Shown here: piece after piece, positions 27,244-35,581 of the stretch | Layout: the number at the start of each line of letters is the position of its first letter | Numbering within the stretch: position 1 is the stretch's first letter | Assembly (NCBI GenBank): GCA_020436085.1 | Contig: JAGQYM010000009.1 | Location: 57,697 to 121,696 of the forward strand | Direction of reading: 5' to 3' | Origin: Cyclobacteriaceae bacterium | GTDB taxonomy: Bacteria; Bacteroidota; Bacteroidia; Cytophagales; Cyclobacteriaceae | Length of the DNA: 64,000 bases | Translations under genes and position numbers: made by a program | The notes under the pieces: model-generated | Told to the model about the DNA's origin: nothing | Database searches by the model: none | The model's input: only the letters and a program-made list of their open reading frames with translations

Positions 27244-28227
27244 ATGCGATTTTCTTTCTCTCTCTTCCTTTTGATAAGTGCCCATTGGGCTGGCGCGCAG
27301 GATTTTAATAATCCAATTCCTTCGCGCATTAAGGAAAGTTTCGATGTACCTGCCGATCTGCTAGCGAAACGCACCTGCGTTTTCTATGCATCTGATATGA
27401 AAGTCGAGCAGTTAGAGAAAATTCAAAAATCATTTCAGAACTCTGGCATTGATGCCGTGGCCTACTTTAAAACTGAGTTGGTTTTTGCAGGTCGTGAGGT
27501 AACTCAAAAAATTACCGACTTCCTCAACAAAAGAGAAATTTCTTTCATCGCCCTGATTTCAAAAGGCAGCAAAGGATTTTCATTTCTCATCACGCCTTTC
27601 AATGGAAACTCAACTTTCGTAGATGAGGGTCAAAAAGCCTGGGCTGTAAATTTTCCAGACCTTTCCGAGGCATTGCAAATAATATATCGCACTGCTATCA
27701 ACAATCAACCGAATAAAAATTTATTGATCAACTCTTATCCTGAGACGAATTTTCCAATCAGTGTAATTGACGGCAGGCGTTCTGACTTCTTTGCGATCGA
27801 TTTGAAAGTTGATCACCTGGCAGTTCCGTGGTTTCAAAACGCAGAAAGTGATTCTCTACTTGTCAAGTTATTCAAAGATTATTATCCCTTTACCTATGCA
27901 ATGACAGAGCCCGGTCAAGACAAAAAGGAATTACGATCGAAAGGGTTTCACTACGAACTTTGCCTGGTGCACACTGAAGGAGCGATCGCAAGAGAAATTT
28001 TGGGTTATCCACCCTCGGGTGAAAGTGCTATTACCTCGGTAACTTATCCCAATGGGGATGTCAAACTAAAAACGATTCCTTCTGAAACCCCTGTTTACAA
28101 ATTCTACTTCAAGCACCTTGAATCCGGAAATGTGTTTTTAGGAACGAAGTGGGATGCCGATGTGACCTGGGACAGCGCCCTTCGCAATCATATCAAAGGG
28201 TTTAGGGCAGAACTAAAAATACCCTAA
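27244..28227 (+). CDS. Secreted protein of unknown function
   Basis: This 327-residue protein begins with a signal peptide (MRFSFSLFLLISAHWAGAQ) at ATG 27244; an in-frame TTG at 27232 is less likely. The sequence is a soluble mixed alpha/beta protein with no motif I recognise. It contains an N-terminal segment with KRTCVFYASDMKVEQLEKIQKS and a C-terminal strand-rich part (PVYKFYFKHLESGNVFLGTKWD). It lies 40 bp after the Rieske gene, possibly in the same transcript. The function is unknown. Confidence 0.75.
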   Translation: MRFSFSLFLLISAHWAGAQDFNNPIPSRIKESFDVPADLLAKRTCVFYASDMKVEQLEKIQKSFQNSGIDAVAYFKTELVFAGREVTQKITDFLNKREISFIALISKGSKGFSFLITPFNGNSTFVDEGQKAWAVNFPDLSEALQIIYRTAINNQPNKNLLINSYPETNFPISVIDGRRSDFFAIDLKVDHLAVPWFQNAESDSLLVKLFKDYYPFTYAMTEPGQDKKELRSKGFHYELCLVHTEGAIAREILGYPPSGESAITSVTYPNGDVKLKTIPSETPVYKFYFKHLESGNVFLGTKWDADVTWDSALRNHIKGFRAELKIP

Positions 28228-28229
28228 GG

Positions 28230-28553
28230 TTATTCTGATTTCTTGCGATTTGAGATCACGAGAGCCACAACGATGATCAACGCTGCCCAAGCGTATCCGT
28301 TCATGTGAATTCTTGGGAAGTGAATATGCGCGTCAGGCCAGCTTCCGCTAAATATGCCGCCAAAAATGGCCTCGATAATGGCACCGATAATGCCGAAGAT
28401 AACGCCAAACACGGCTGCGATCACTCCGAAAATTGCTCCAAATAAACCTACAATTAATCCAAACCCTCCTGCCAACAATCCAATCCAAACGGGAAAGGTG
28501 ATGAGAACAATAAAAGCAACTAAAAGTGTGGACAGACCCTTTGCCATGAGCAT
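28230..28553 (-). CDS. Small glycine-rich membrane protein
   Basis: This 107-residue protein is dominated by two or three hydrophobic segments rich in Gly, Ile, Phe and Ala, with repeated GxIxGxxGxxxG spacing at about residues 25-70 (LAGGFGLIVGLFGAIFGVIA and following). A short His-rich loop (PDAHIHFPRIHMNGY) precedes a last helix at 90-101 and a basic tail. Translation may begin at Met3 (28547) rather than Met1. Such proteins occur in Bacteroidota without known function. It converges with the gene at 27244 with two bases between the stops. Confidence 0.7.
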   Translation of the reverse strand: MLMAKGLSTLLVAFIVLITFPVWIGLLAGGFGLIVGLFGAIFGVIAAVFGVIFGIIGAIIEAIFGGIFSGSWPDAHIHFPRIHMNGYAWAALIIVVALVISNRKKSE

Positions 28554-28582
28554 CGATGAGTTGGTTGGGTCAATCGAACATC

Positions 28583-28712
28583 AAAAACTGTTCATTTCCT
28601 TTCCGATTTTCAAAATCGTTCAAAACAGCCCGTAACCGTCACTTTTTGCTGTCCGGAAAAATTATCAGTGTCGAATAATGAACACTTCAGGCGACAAAAC
28701 TGAACAGTTTTT
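28583..28712. repeat. Widely spaced 12-bp inverted repeat
   Basis: AAAAACTGTTCA at 28583-28594 and TGAACAGTTTTT at 28701-28712 are perfect complements separated by 106 bp. The right copy also forms a small palindrome by itself (AAAACTG, AA, CAGTTTT) and touches the stop of the permease at 28711. The rest of the 157-bp gap holds nothing that I recognise. It could be an operator pair or a weak 3' end structure. Confidence 0.4.
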
Positions 28713-29829
28713 AAGTCCTCTTGCGATAATTAATGACTGCCCAAGTATTCAGAAAGACTCCAAAGGCGGCAACGATTAGTAGATGATATCTGATATCGTA
28801 AAGAGTACTTCCTTTCAACACCACCATTCTCATTACTTCAATAAAGTAAGAAACTGGATTGAATTTGGTAAACGTTTGTGCCCAAGCTGGCATGCTGTCA
28901 ATTGATGTATAGAGTCCCCCAAGCAAAATGAAAATCATCATCATAAAAAATGAAATCAACATTGCCTGCTGTTGTGTTTCGGTATAGGTAGAAATCAACA
29001 ACCCAAGACCGAGCACCGATAGAAGATAAATTACTGCAAAGAGATAAATCGTAAGAAGACTTCCATCTGGAACGATTCCATAAAACAACCTTGCGAGGAT
29101 CATTCCGATTGTGAGCACTACAATTCCCAACACCCAAAACGGAATCAATTTCCCGAGAATAAATTGATGCTTGCGAATAGGCGTTACGTTGATTTGCTCT
29201 ATCGTGCCAACTTCTTTTTCTCTTACAATGTTTAATGCCGACAAAAATGATCCTACCATCGTAACCAGTATCACCAAAATACCGGGGACCATGAAGTACT
29301 GATAATTGAGCATTGGGTTGAACCAGTTAATAGAAGAAACCTGAATCATCGGTTGCGGATTGAATCGGGGCATTTGAATCCAATCCAGACGAATTTCATT
29401 GTTGAAATCGTTGATGATACTTCGCAGGTAAACGCCACCGAGGTTTGCCTTTACTCCATTGATCGCGTTTAGTGCCATGAACAAATTACTTTCATCATGC
29501 CTCACAATGTCCTTCTCAAAGTTTGCAGGGATTTGTAATACAACGTCTGCCCTATCCTTTTCAACCTCTTCAAGCGCCTCATTGTATGACGAGGTATAGG
29601 AAGCCAAATCAAAATATTTTGAGGCAGATATCTTGTTTACCAATTGACGTGAATACGAAGAGTGATCTTGATCAACTACAGCAATCTTGATATTCTTCAC
29701 CTCGTAGTCAGCAGCAAGTGGCAATACAATCAATTGTATTGATGGCATCATGAAGATCAGGCGCAGGATCGCAGGGTTTCTAAATATCTGCCTGAACTCC
29801 TTTTCCAAAAGTATCCTCAGCGTTCTCAT
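28711..29829 (-). CDS. ABC-2 type exporter permease (YbhR-like)
   Basis: This 372-residue permease has an N-terminal helix after LEKEFRQIFRNPAILR, a large periplasmic domain (about 45-175) and five C-terminal helices (from about 177) containing SALNIVREKEVGTIEQINVTPI, the conserved loop of ABC-2 exporters. It overlaps the upstream permease by ATGA, so the two are translated together and probably pair as a heterodimer. It belongs to the TetR-TolC-HlyD-ATPase operon and would form the membrane channel of a tripartite exporter. Confidence 0.92.
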   Translation of the reverse strand: MRTLRILLEKEFRQIFRNPAILRLIFMMPSIQLIVLPLAADYEVKNIKIAVVDQDHSSYSRQLVNKISASKYFDLASYTSSYNEALEEVEKDRADVVLQIPANFEKDIVRHDESNLFMALNAINGVKANLGGVYLRSIINDFNNEIRLDWIQMPRFNPQPMIQVSSINWFNPMLNYQYFMVPGILVILVTMVGSFLSALNIVREKEVGTIEQINVTPIRKHQFILGKLIPFWVLGIVVLTIGMILARLFYGIVPDGSLLTIYLFAVIYLLSVLGLGLLISTYTETQQQAMLISFFMMMIFILLGGLYTSIDSMPAWAQTFTKFNPVSYFIEVMRMVVLKGSTLYDIRYHLLIVAAFGVFLNTWAVINYRKRT

Positions 29830-30932
29830 TCCAATCTTACTTTAAATTTTTTAAGGCTCACCACGAGTAGCACAACACACATTCCGGCCAGAACAAGGGT
29901 CTCCATCCAAATGGTTTGGAATCCAGTGCCCTTTATCATTACATCTTTCACGATATAGTAAAACCACTTCGCTGGCACTACATTGGAAATTATTTGCAAT
30001 GGTATCGGCATATTTTCTACAGGAAACATAAATCCACTGAACATGACCGTAGGCAAAAACAAACCCATCAATGAAATTAACATTGCTACTTGCTGCGAGC
30101 CTGACACAGAGGAAATAAGTAGCCCTAACGAAAGTGCGGTGAGCGTAAACAACAAACATTCGAAAACAAGCAGCCAAAGACTTCCTTGTATTGGGACATC
30201 CAACACGTAAACGCTTAATAATAATATGCTGCCGATGTTAACCATTGACAGTAGCAGGTAGGGAATCATTTTAGCCACGATCACCCTGATCGGTACAATT
30301 GGAGATACCAGTATTATTTCCATTGTGCCAAGTTCCTTTTCTCTTACAATTGAAATCGAGGTCATCATCGCTCCCACTAACATCAATACCATTGCCATCA
30401 CGCCAGGCACAAAGTTGTAAGAGCCTTTCAATTGCGGATTGTACAGCATACGCAACTCTGTGTTGATGCGATAAGGAAGTTCATTCGTTTCGCGCATGCT
30501 GTTTTGATAATCCATAATAATGGCCTGAGCGTATGTAGACAGTGTATTGGCAACATTTGGATCTGTTGCATCAGCAACTAGTTGAATCGGTGAGGTGTTG
30601 GTGTGAAGCAGGTTCTCCTGGAATTGTTCAGGAAATACAATTGCCAACCTGATCTTTCCTGCTTGAAATGTCGGTTCAAGTTCCTTGTAAGAATTCAGAT
30701 TCTCAACGATATCAAAGTATCGGCTTGCCTCCAGTTCATGAATAATTGCTCGTGTCGCTTCATCTTTCGATAAGTCGAGCACTGCGATTCTGGAGTTCTT
30801 CACCTCGTTTGTCAACGCAAAACCAAAAATGAGAATTTGCGTCACAGGCATTCCAAAAAGAATAAACAGCGTTCGTCTGTCTCTTAACAGATGATAAAAT
30901 TCTTTCTGAATGAAATAAAAAAACTGCTTCAC
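29826..30932 (-). CDS. ABC-2 type exporter permease (YbhS-like)
   Basis: This 368-residue permease starts with a GTG that overlaps the TAG stop of the ATPase by one base. It has the same layout as its neighbour: a first helix after FIQKEFYHLLRDRRTLFIL, a periplasmic domain and a C-terminal five-helix block with SISIVREKELGTMEIILVSPI. It is likely the partner of the permease at 28711. Together with the ATPases, HlyD and TolC it would export a hydrophobic or toxic compound. Confidence 0.92.
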   Translation of the reverse strand: MKQFFYFIQKEFYHLLRDRRTLFILFGMPVTQILIFGFALTNEVKNSRIAVLDLSKDEATRAIIHELEASRYFDIVENLNSYKELEPTFQAGKIRLAIVFPEQFQENLLHTNTSPIQLVADATDPNVANTLSTYAQAIIMDYQNSMRETNELPYRINTELRMLYNPQLKGSYNFVPGVMAMVLMLVGAMMTSISIVREKELGTMEIILVSPIVPIRVIVAKMIPYLLLSMVNIGSILLLSVYVLDVPIQGSLWLLVFECLLFTLTALSLGLLISSVSGSQQVAMLISLMGLFLPTVMFSGFMFPVENMPIPLQIISNVVPAKWFYYIVKDVMIKGTGFQTIWMETLVLAGMCVVLLVVSLKKFKVRLE

Positions 30933-31678
30933 TAGTTATCTGATCTTTTTGCTTTCCTTGCCAATTGCACAAATACATCTGCCATACCCTGCACTTTGAA
31001 TTGTCGCGTGAGCGCGGATGGAGTATCTAAAGCTTCAATTTTCCCGTCCACCATAATGGACACTCTGTCGCAATACTCAGCCTCGTCCATGTAGTGTGTA
31101 GTTACAAACACTGTGGTTCCCCGATGCGCAGCTTCGTAGATCATCGTCCAGAATTCTCTTCTCGTTAATGGATCTACTCCCCCGGTTGGTTCATCCAGAA
31201 ATACAATTTTAGGATCATGAATCATCGACACAGAAAACGAAAGCTTCTGCTTCCAACCCAGTGGTAGTTCTTTTACCAGCGTATTTGCCTGATCTTCCAG
31301 ATGCAAGTGATGAAGCATGAACTCCGTCTTTTCGTTGATTTGCTTATCAGACAGTCCATAGATTCCTCCATAAAATCTGTTATTCTCCTTTATCGTGAGG
31401 TCTTCATACAATGAAAATTTCTGGCTCATATATCCGATGCTCTTTTTTATTTTTTCCGATTGTTTGTACAAATCGTATCCGGCAACGGTAGCTTCTCCAC
31501 TTGTCGGCATCGACAACCCGCAGAGCATTCTCATTGCTGTGGTTTTGCCAGCGCCATTCGCTCCCAAAAAACCAAAAATCTCACCTTCCTTGACGTCAAA
31601 GGATATGGCATCTACGGCTGTGAAGTGTCCGAACCGTTTAGTGAGTTTTGAAACTGATATGCTCGTGCCCTCTTTCAT
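30932..31678 (-). CDS. ABC transporter ATP-binding protein (exporter)
   Basis: This 248-residue ATPase has Walker A (GANGAGKTTAMRML), the Q loop (YMSQKFSLYEDLT), Walker B (KIVFLDEPTGGVDP) and H-loop (VFVTTHYMDEAEY). The signature region reads LPLGWKQKLSF, a variant of LSGG, seen also in the ccmA/YbhF half-domains. ATG 31678 forms an ATGA overlap with the stop of the upstream ATPase and is preferred to ATG 31702. It corresponds to the second half of the fused E. coli YbhF. Confidence 0.92.
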   Translation of the reverse strand: MKEGTSISVSKLTKRFGHFTAVDAISFDVKEGEIFGFLGANGAGKTTAMRMLCGLSMPTSGEATVAGYDLYKQSEKIKKSIGYMSQKFSLYEDLTIKENNRFYGGIYGLSDKQINEKTEFMLHHLHLEDQANTLVKELPLGWKQKLSFSVSMIHDPKIVFLDEPTGGVDPLTRREFWTMIYEAAHRGTTVFVTTHYMDEAEYCDRVSIMVDGKIEALDTPSALTRQFKVQGMADVFVQLARKAKRSDN

Positions 31679-32595
31679 TGATTCATCAGTTCCATAAAAC
31701 AATCTTCAATAGTCGGCTCAGTTCTATCAATAGTAATTGAGTGAACACCTTTCTGTTGAAATTCCTTTTTCAACGATTCAATATCGATGGTCGATTCATT
31801 GAATGTCACGTGATGGTATTGGCCAAATGGATAACAGGTATCAACACGCGAATCGTGTCTCAAGTCGTGCATGAGCTGATACATGTTGTCACCTTGTACA
31901 GCCCAAAGCGGCTTCTGAAATTGTGAAATGATTCCTCCAGGCGAGTCTATCTTCATAATCGACCCATTCTGCATCAATGCTACTCTATCACAAAGACTGG
32001 CCTCATCCATATAAGGTGTTGACACAAGAATTGTAATTCCTTGCTTTTGCAATCCTCTTAGGAGTTGCCAAAACTCTTGTCTTGAAACGGCATCTACACC
32101 TGTCGTAGGTTCATCTAAAAACAAAACACTCGGACGGTGAATGAGCGCGCAGCTTAATGCGAGCTTCTGTTTCATTCCTCCTGAAAGGGCTCCCGCTCGT
32201 CTCTTCTTGAAGGGTTCAATCTGAACGTAGATATCCTTAACCAGTTCGTAGTTTTCCTCAAGCGTAGTGTTAAAGAGTGTCGCGAAAAACGAAAGGTTCT
32301 CTTCGACCGTAAGGTCTTGATATAGTGAAAATCTTCCAGGCATATAACCCACACGTTTCCTTATCTGTTCATAGTCCTTCACCACATGGTAGCCATCAAC
32401 CCAGGCATCTCCTTTGTCCGCTAACATCAGCGTGGTGAGTATTCTGAACAGGGTGGTTTTGCCTGCTCCATCGGGACCAATCAAGCCGAACAGCTCACCT
32501 TGCTTAACATTGAAGGTAATGTTCTTCAAAGCTTCAACTGGTGACTTACCCGATTGAAAACTCTTGTCTACATGATCGACTTGAATGGATTCCAT
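31675..32595 (-). CDS. ABC transporter ATP-binding protein (exporter)
   Basis: This 306-residue ATPase has Walker A (GPDGAGKTTLFRIL), the Q loop (YMPGRFSLYQDLT), a full signature (GALSGGMKQKLAL), Walker B (SVLFLDEPTTGVDA) and the H-loop (LVSTPYMDEASLCD) in which the usual His is Pro. The C-terminal extension (about 230-306) is a regulatory or YbhF-like domain. The two ATPases of the operon probably form a heterodimer with one impaired site, as in the fused YbhF. It starts five bases after the HlyD gene stop. Confidence 0.92.
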   Translation of the reverse strand: MESIQVDHVDKSFQSGKSPVEALKNITFNVKQGELFGLIGPDGAGKTTLFRILTTLMLADKGDAWVDGYHVVKDYEQIRKRVGYMPGRFSLYQDLTVEENLSFFATLFNTTLEENYELVKDIYVQIEPFKKRRAGALSGGMKQKLALSCALIHRPSVLFLDEPTTGVDAVSRQEFWQLLRGLQKQGITILVSTPYMDEASLCDRVALMQNGSIMKIDSPGGIISQFQKPLWAVQGDNMYQLMHDLRHDSRVDTCYPFGQYHHVTFNESTIDIESLKKEFQQKGVHSITIDRTEPTIEDCFMELMNQ

Positions 32596-32600
32596 GACTT

Positions 32601-33497
32601 TTAGAAATTGACCTCTCCGTACATGCCAAGTTTCAGGTAGCCATCATTCTTCACTTTGATTTTGATAGCGTAAACCAAATTGGCCCTCTCTTCTTTTGTC
32701 TGAATTGTCTTAGGTGTAAACTCTGCTTTATCAGACACCCAGGTTATCACGCCTTTGTAAGTCTTGTATCCTCCTTCGGCATTGTCAACCAACACTTCGA
32801 CATCTTGATTTAGTTTGATTTCAGGCAACTGGGTCCCAGTGATATAGGCTCTCAGGATAATGTCGCTGAGGTTTGCAATTTTATATAATGCCTTTCCGGG
32901 TGCAGTTACTTCATTTGCTTCGGCATACTTCACCAACACAGTACCGTTCACGGGGTTTACAATCTGAGATTTTCTTATTTGATCCTGAAGTTGTTCCACC
33001 TGCACTTCAATCGGCTTCACTTCACTCTGCAAGGATGACGTTGTGGTGTTGAGAGACGATTGCAACGCATCATATTGCTTTTGCAGCAACGCCAGTTGTG
33101 CCGTCAAATCATCCACTTGCTTTTGTGTGGCTGCGTCTTCTTTCAAAAGGCTTTTAAATCTTGCCTTCTCTTTTTTTGTCGTTTCAATTTGCTCTTTAAC
33201 TGTGGCCAATTGCTTTGCTGCATCCGGTTGCTTTGCCATTACTGCTCTCGCAGACAATTGAAGTTGTTTTTTTCTCAGCCGCAACTGCAAAGTGTCAATA
33301 TATCCGACTACTTCACCCGCTTTAAGTGTCTGCCCTTCTTCGATATCGAACTGCAAAATTTTTCCTGCCGCCTCAGAGGAGATGATAGTTTCGTCTGCTT
33401 CAAAGTTGCCCGTAGCGTCAAATTGATCGTCACCGTTGCCGCATGCAGCCAGCACGATCAAGGAGATCAAAAAGAGGTATGTTTTTTTCATTGTCAT
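32601..33497 (-). CDS. HlyD/MFP-family periplasmic adaptor lipoprotein
   Basis: This 298-residue adaptor has a lipoprotein signal with lipobox (IVLAACGNGDD). A biotinyl-lipoyl strand (FEADETIISSEAAGKILQFD, EEGQTLKAGEVVGYID) flanks a long coiled-coil hairpin at about residues 75-175. The beta-barrel (ANLSDIILRAYITGTQLPEI) follows. It would link the inner-membrane ABC exporter with TolC in the next gene upstream. Its place between TolC and the ATPases is the order of ybhG-type operons. The start may be Met1 or Met3. Confidence 0.9.
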   Translation of the reverse strand: MTMKKTYLFLISLIVLAACGNGDDQFDATGNFEADETIISSEAAGKILQFDIEEGQTLKAGEVVGYIDTLQLRLRKKQLQLSARAVMAKQPDAAKQLATVKEQIETTKKEKARFKSLLKEDAATQKQVDDLTAQLALLQKQYDALQSSLNTTTSSLQSEVKPIEVQVEQLQDQIRKSQIVNPVNGTVLVKYAEANEVTAPGKALYKIANLSDIILRAYITGTQLPEIKLNQDVEVLVDNAEGGYKTYKGVITWVSDKAEFTPKTIQTKEERANLVYAIKIKVKNDGYLKLGMYGEVNF

Positions 33498-33512
33498 ATT
33501 CGTACAAAAATT

Positions 33513-34781
33513 TTAGTTCTGATTTCCAATCGTATTTTGATAAGCATACATCGACATGAGCAATTGCATTTCATGCAATAGCTTGTTTTGTTTCGCCTGA
33601 TCTTCCGCATTTAGTTCGCGCAGGTAGTCATTGGTGGTAATTACCCCGTTCTCCTGCTGCACTTCGGCTGTTTTGGCAATGCGTTCACGCAAGGCAATAA
33701 TTTGATCATCTACATCAATTAACTTCCGTAGTTTATCGAGTTCTTGCTGCTGTTGATTGGTGGCCAACGATGTGTTGAACAGGAAGTTCTGTCGCTGCAC
33801 TTCTATCTTTTGCGTGTTAAGGCTAAATAGTTCTTTATCTCTCTTTGAATTATAAAGTCCGCCAAGTGTCCAGTTCAATCTTACTCCTCCGATGTAATAT
33901 GTGTCGAAGTCATTAAGAAGTAAGTTTAACGCAGGTCTTCCGTATCCTGCCTGAAGAAATAATCCAACACGCGGACTATTCTTTGTTTTACCCAATTGAT
34001 ACTGCGATTTGTAAAGATCATTTTGGTAGTTGAGCAGCGTAAGCTCTGGCCGGACAATCTCCGGCTCATTGGGGATTACCAGCGCTTGCGGTTTCACCAA
34101 TGTTGTCGATTCAGGAAGTGACTGGTTGATAAACAAACCCAGCATTGACAAGTAGGCATGACGCGCAGCATTCATTTCAATTACGCGCTGCTCTGCTTTC
34201 AAATATTCAGCGTGCAATATGTCGAGATTGGTTTTGAATGCTGTACCATTTCGAATGGCTGATTCGGTATGGCTTATATTTCTTTGAAGATCTTTTTGCA
34301 GAAGCTTAACCTGGTCGGTCTGTTCTTCGACCAGTAGTATGCCGAAGAAGAGCTGATTGATCCGCTCACGTATCTGGTACAGTTCCACCTCTAGTTTTTG
34401 GTCTTCGATTCTTGAGCTGGTCTCGGTGAGTCGTTTTTGACTTTTGAGAGTTCCTCCATCGTAAATTGTTTGGTTTACTTCACCGTATATTTTGTATTGG
34501 TCTTTGGAGAGTGTTTCTACTTCGAACCCGGGAACGCTGATTGGCACCTGGGTTACCGCTGATTGATAGGTGGCTTGTGCATTCAGAGACACCTGCGGAA
34601 GAAACCCAGATCGAATGTTTGCAATGGAGTACTCCTTGCTCTGTTCGATCAGAGCTTTTGTCTTAATGAGTGGGTAATTGTTTCTTGCTTGTTCATAACA
34701 GCTCTCAATAGTCAACTCCTGTGCTGCGAGCGGCAGCGACAGAATTAGTAACAGTAATAATGGTATCGATCCGCGTTTCAT
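33513..34781 (-). CDS. TolC-family outer membrane factor
   Basis: This 422-residue protein has a signal peptide (MKRGSIPLLLLLILSLPLAAQ) and the doubled OEP structure: helical hairpins at about 50-210 and 240-415 with a central strand segment (YQSAVTQVPISV; GVRLNWTLGGLY). It forms the outer-membrane duct of the exporter. It is the first structural gene after the TetR regulator, three bases from it, and 15 bases before hlyD. Confidence 0.9.
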   Translation of the reverse strand: MKRGSIPLLLLLILSLPLAAQELTIESCYEQARNNYPLIKTKALIEQSKEYSIANIRSGFLPQVSLNAQATYQSAVTQVPISVPGFEVETLSKDQYKIYGEVNQTIYDGGTLKSQKRLTETSSRIEDQKLEVELYQIRERINQLFFGILLVEEQTDQVKLLQKDLQRNISHTESAIRNGTAFKTNLDILHAEYLKAEQRVIEMNAARHAYLSMLGLFINQSLPESTTLVKPQALVIPNEPEIVRPELTLLNYQNDLYKSQYQLGKTKNSPRVGLFLQAGYGRPALNLLLNDFDTYYIGGVRLNWTLGGLYNSKRDKELFSLNTQKIEVQRQNFLFNTSLATNQQQQELDKLRKLIDVDDQIIALRERIAKTAEVQQENGVITTNDYLRELNAEDQAKQNKLLHEMQLLMSMYAYQNTIGNQN

Positions 34782-34783
34782 AA

Positions 34784-35404
34784 CTATGGTGTAATCGCTT
34801 TCACAATAAAGTCGTATAAGTCTTTCTTTCTCTTCTCCATCATGCTTGTAAATGAATTCTCATCCATCTGCATCATGGTTTTGATAATGGGTTTTGCGAC
34901 AAATGGATAGATACAGGTTGACATCACGTTCATCAGCAGTTGTCGGCTGTCGATCGGAATGATCTCCTTGCTCTCAATTGCTATCTCGACCTGCTGAGTG
35001 AAGTTGGTCAACATCTGCCTCGGGTTGAATCCCATTTTTTGTCCGTATTGAATCAGTCGTTCTGGCTGACTAGCAACTTCCATAATCACAAATCGAGGAA
35101 TGTCAGGGTGCTTGGTCAGTGTATCTATTTCATGGTTGATCACTTGCCGGATTTTTTCAAAAAGTGGCAGGTCCGAACTCAAGATTCGGGCAATGCCCGA
35201 GAAGAACTCGTTGAATCTCGTTTCGAAAATGAGATTGAACATGGTCTCCTTGTCGCGGAAGTAGTAGTGTAAAAGTGCCCGGTTGATGCCAGCCTCCTTT
35301 GCGACCTCTTCCATACGCGCGCCAGCAAATCCTCTCCTGGTAAACACCTTCATGGCCGCATCCAGAATCACATCTTCAGTCGCCTTTACCTTTTCTTTAG
35401 ACAC
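34784..35404 (-). CDS. TetR/AcrR-family transcriptional repressor
   Basis: This 206-residue regulator has an N-terminal helix-turn-helix (ILDAAMKVFTRRGFAGARM, AKEAGINRALLHYYFRDKE) and a C-terminal ligand domain. No ATG is available; GTG 35404 (reading MSKEKVKATED) is preferred, because the alternative TTG 35413 lies inside a palindrome that looks like the operator. It probably represses its own operon, which encodes a YbhGFSR-type exporter, as CecR does in E. coli. The inducer is unknown. Confidence 0.88.
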   Translation of the reverse strand: MSKEKVKATEDVILDAAMKVFTRRGFAGARMEEVAKEAGINRALLHYYFRDKETMFNLIFETRFNEFFSGIARILSSDLPLFEKIRQVINHEIDTLTKHPDIPRFVIMEVASQPERLIQYGQKMGFNPRQMLTNFTQQVEIAIESKEIIPIDSRQLLMNVMSTCIYPFVAKPIIKTMMQMDENSFTSMMEKRKKDLYDFIVKAITP

Positions 35405-35405
35405 T

Positions 35406-35423
35406 TTTAACAATTTTGTTAAA
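35406..35423. promoter_or_regulatory. Probable TetR operator
   Basis: A perfect inverted repeat (TTTAACA, ATTT, TGTTAAA) lies directly before the GTG start of the TetR gene. Its size and place fit an autoregulatory operator covering the exporter promoter. Binding is inferred. Confidence 0.5.
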
Positions 35424-35527
35424 CAATTACGCTAAAGTACGTGCAAAAGAGCTTGGATGTTACCACTTGCCTGAAAAAAATTTTGAAAAGCGCTAAAATA
35501 AGACTCAAAAGGCCCTTTTTGGATAAT

Positions 35528-35556
35528 AAAAAAAGCCGGGATTGATCCGGCTTTTT
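35528..35556 (-). terminator. Terminator of the fad operon (bidirectional form)
   Basis: AAAAGCCGG and CCGGCTTTT arms enclose a GATTGAT loop. On the minus strand it ends in a run of at least seven T, about 25 bp after the fadE stop. On the plus strand the right arm also ends in five T. Confidence 0.85.
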
Positions 35557-35581
35557 GCTCTTGAAAGAAAAATCTGTGCTG

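Noticed and set aside
28711-35404. Lol-type or Nod-type exporter
   Set aside because: The set of HlyD, two ATPases, two ABC-2 permeases and TolC with a TetR regulator matches the YbhGFSR class instead.
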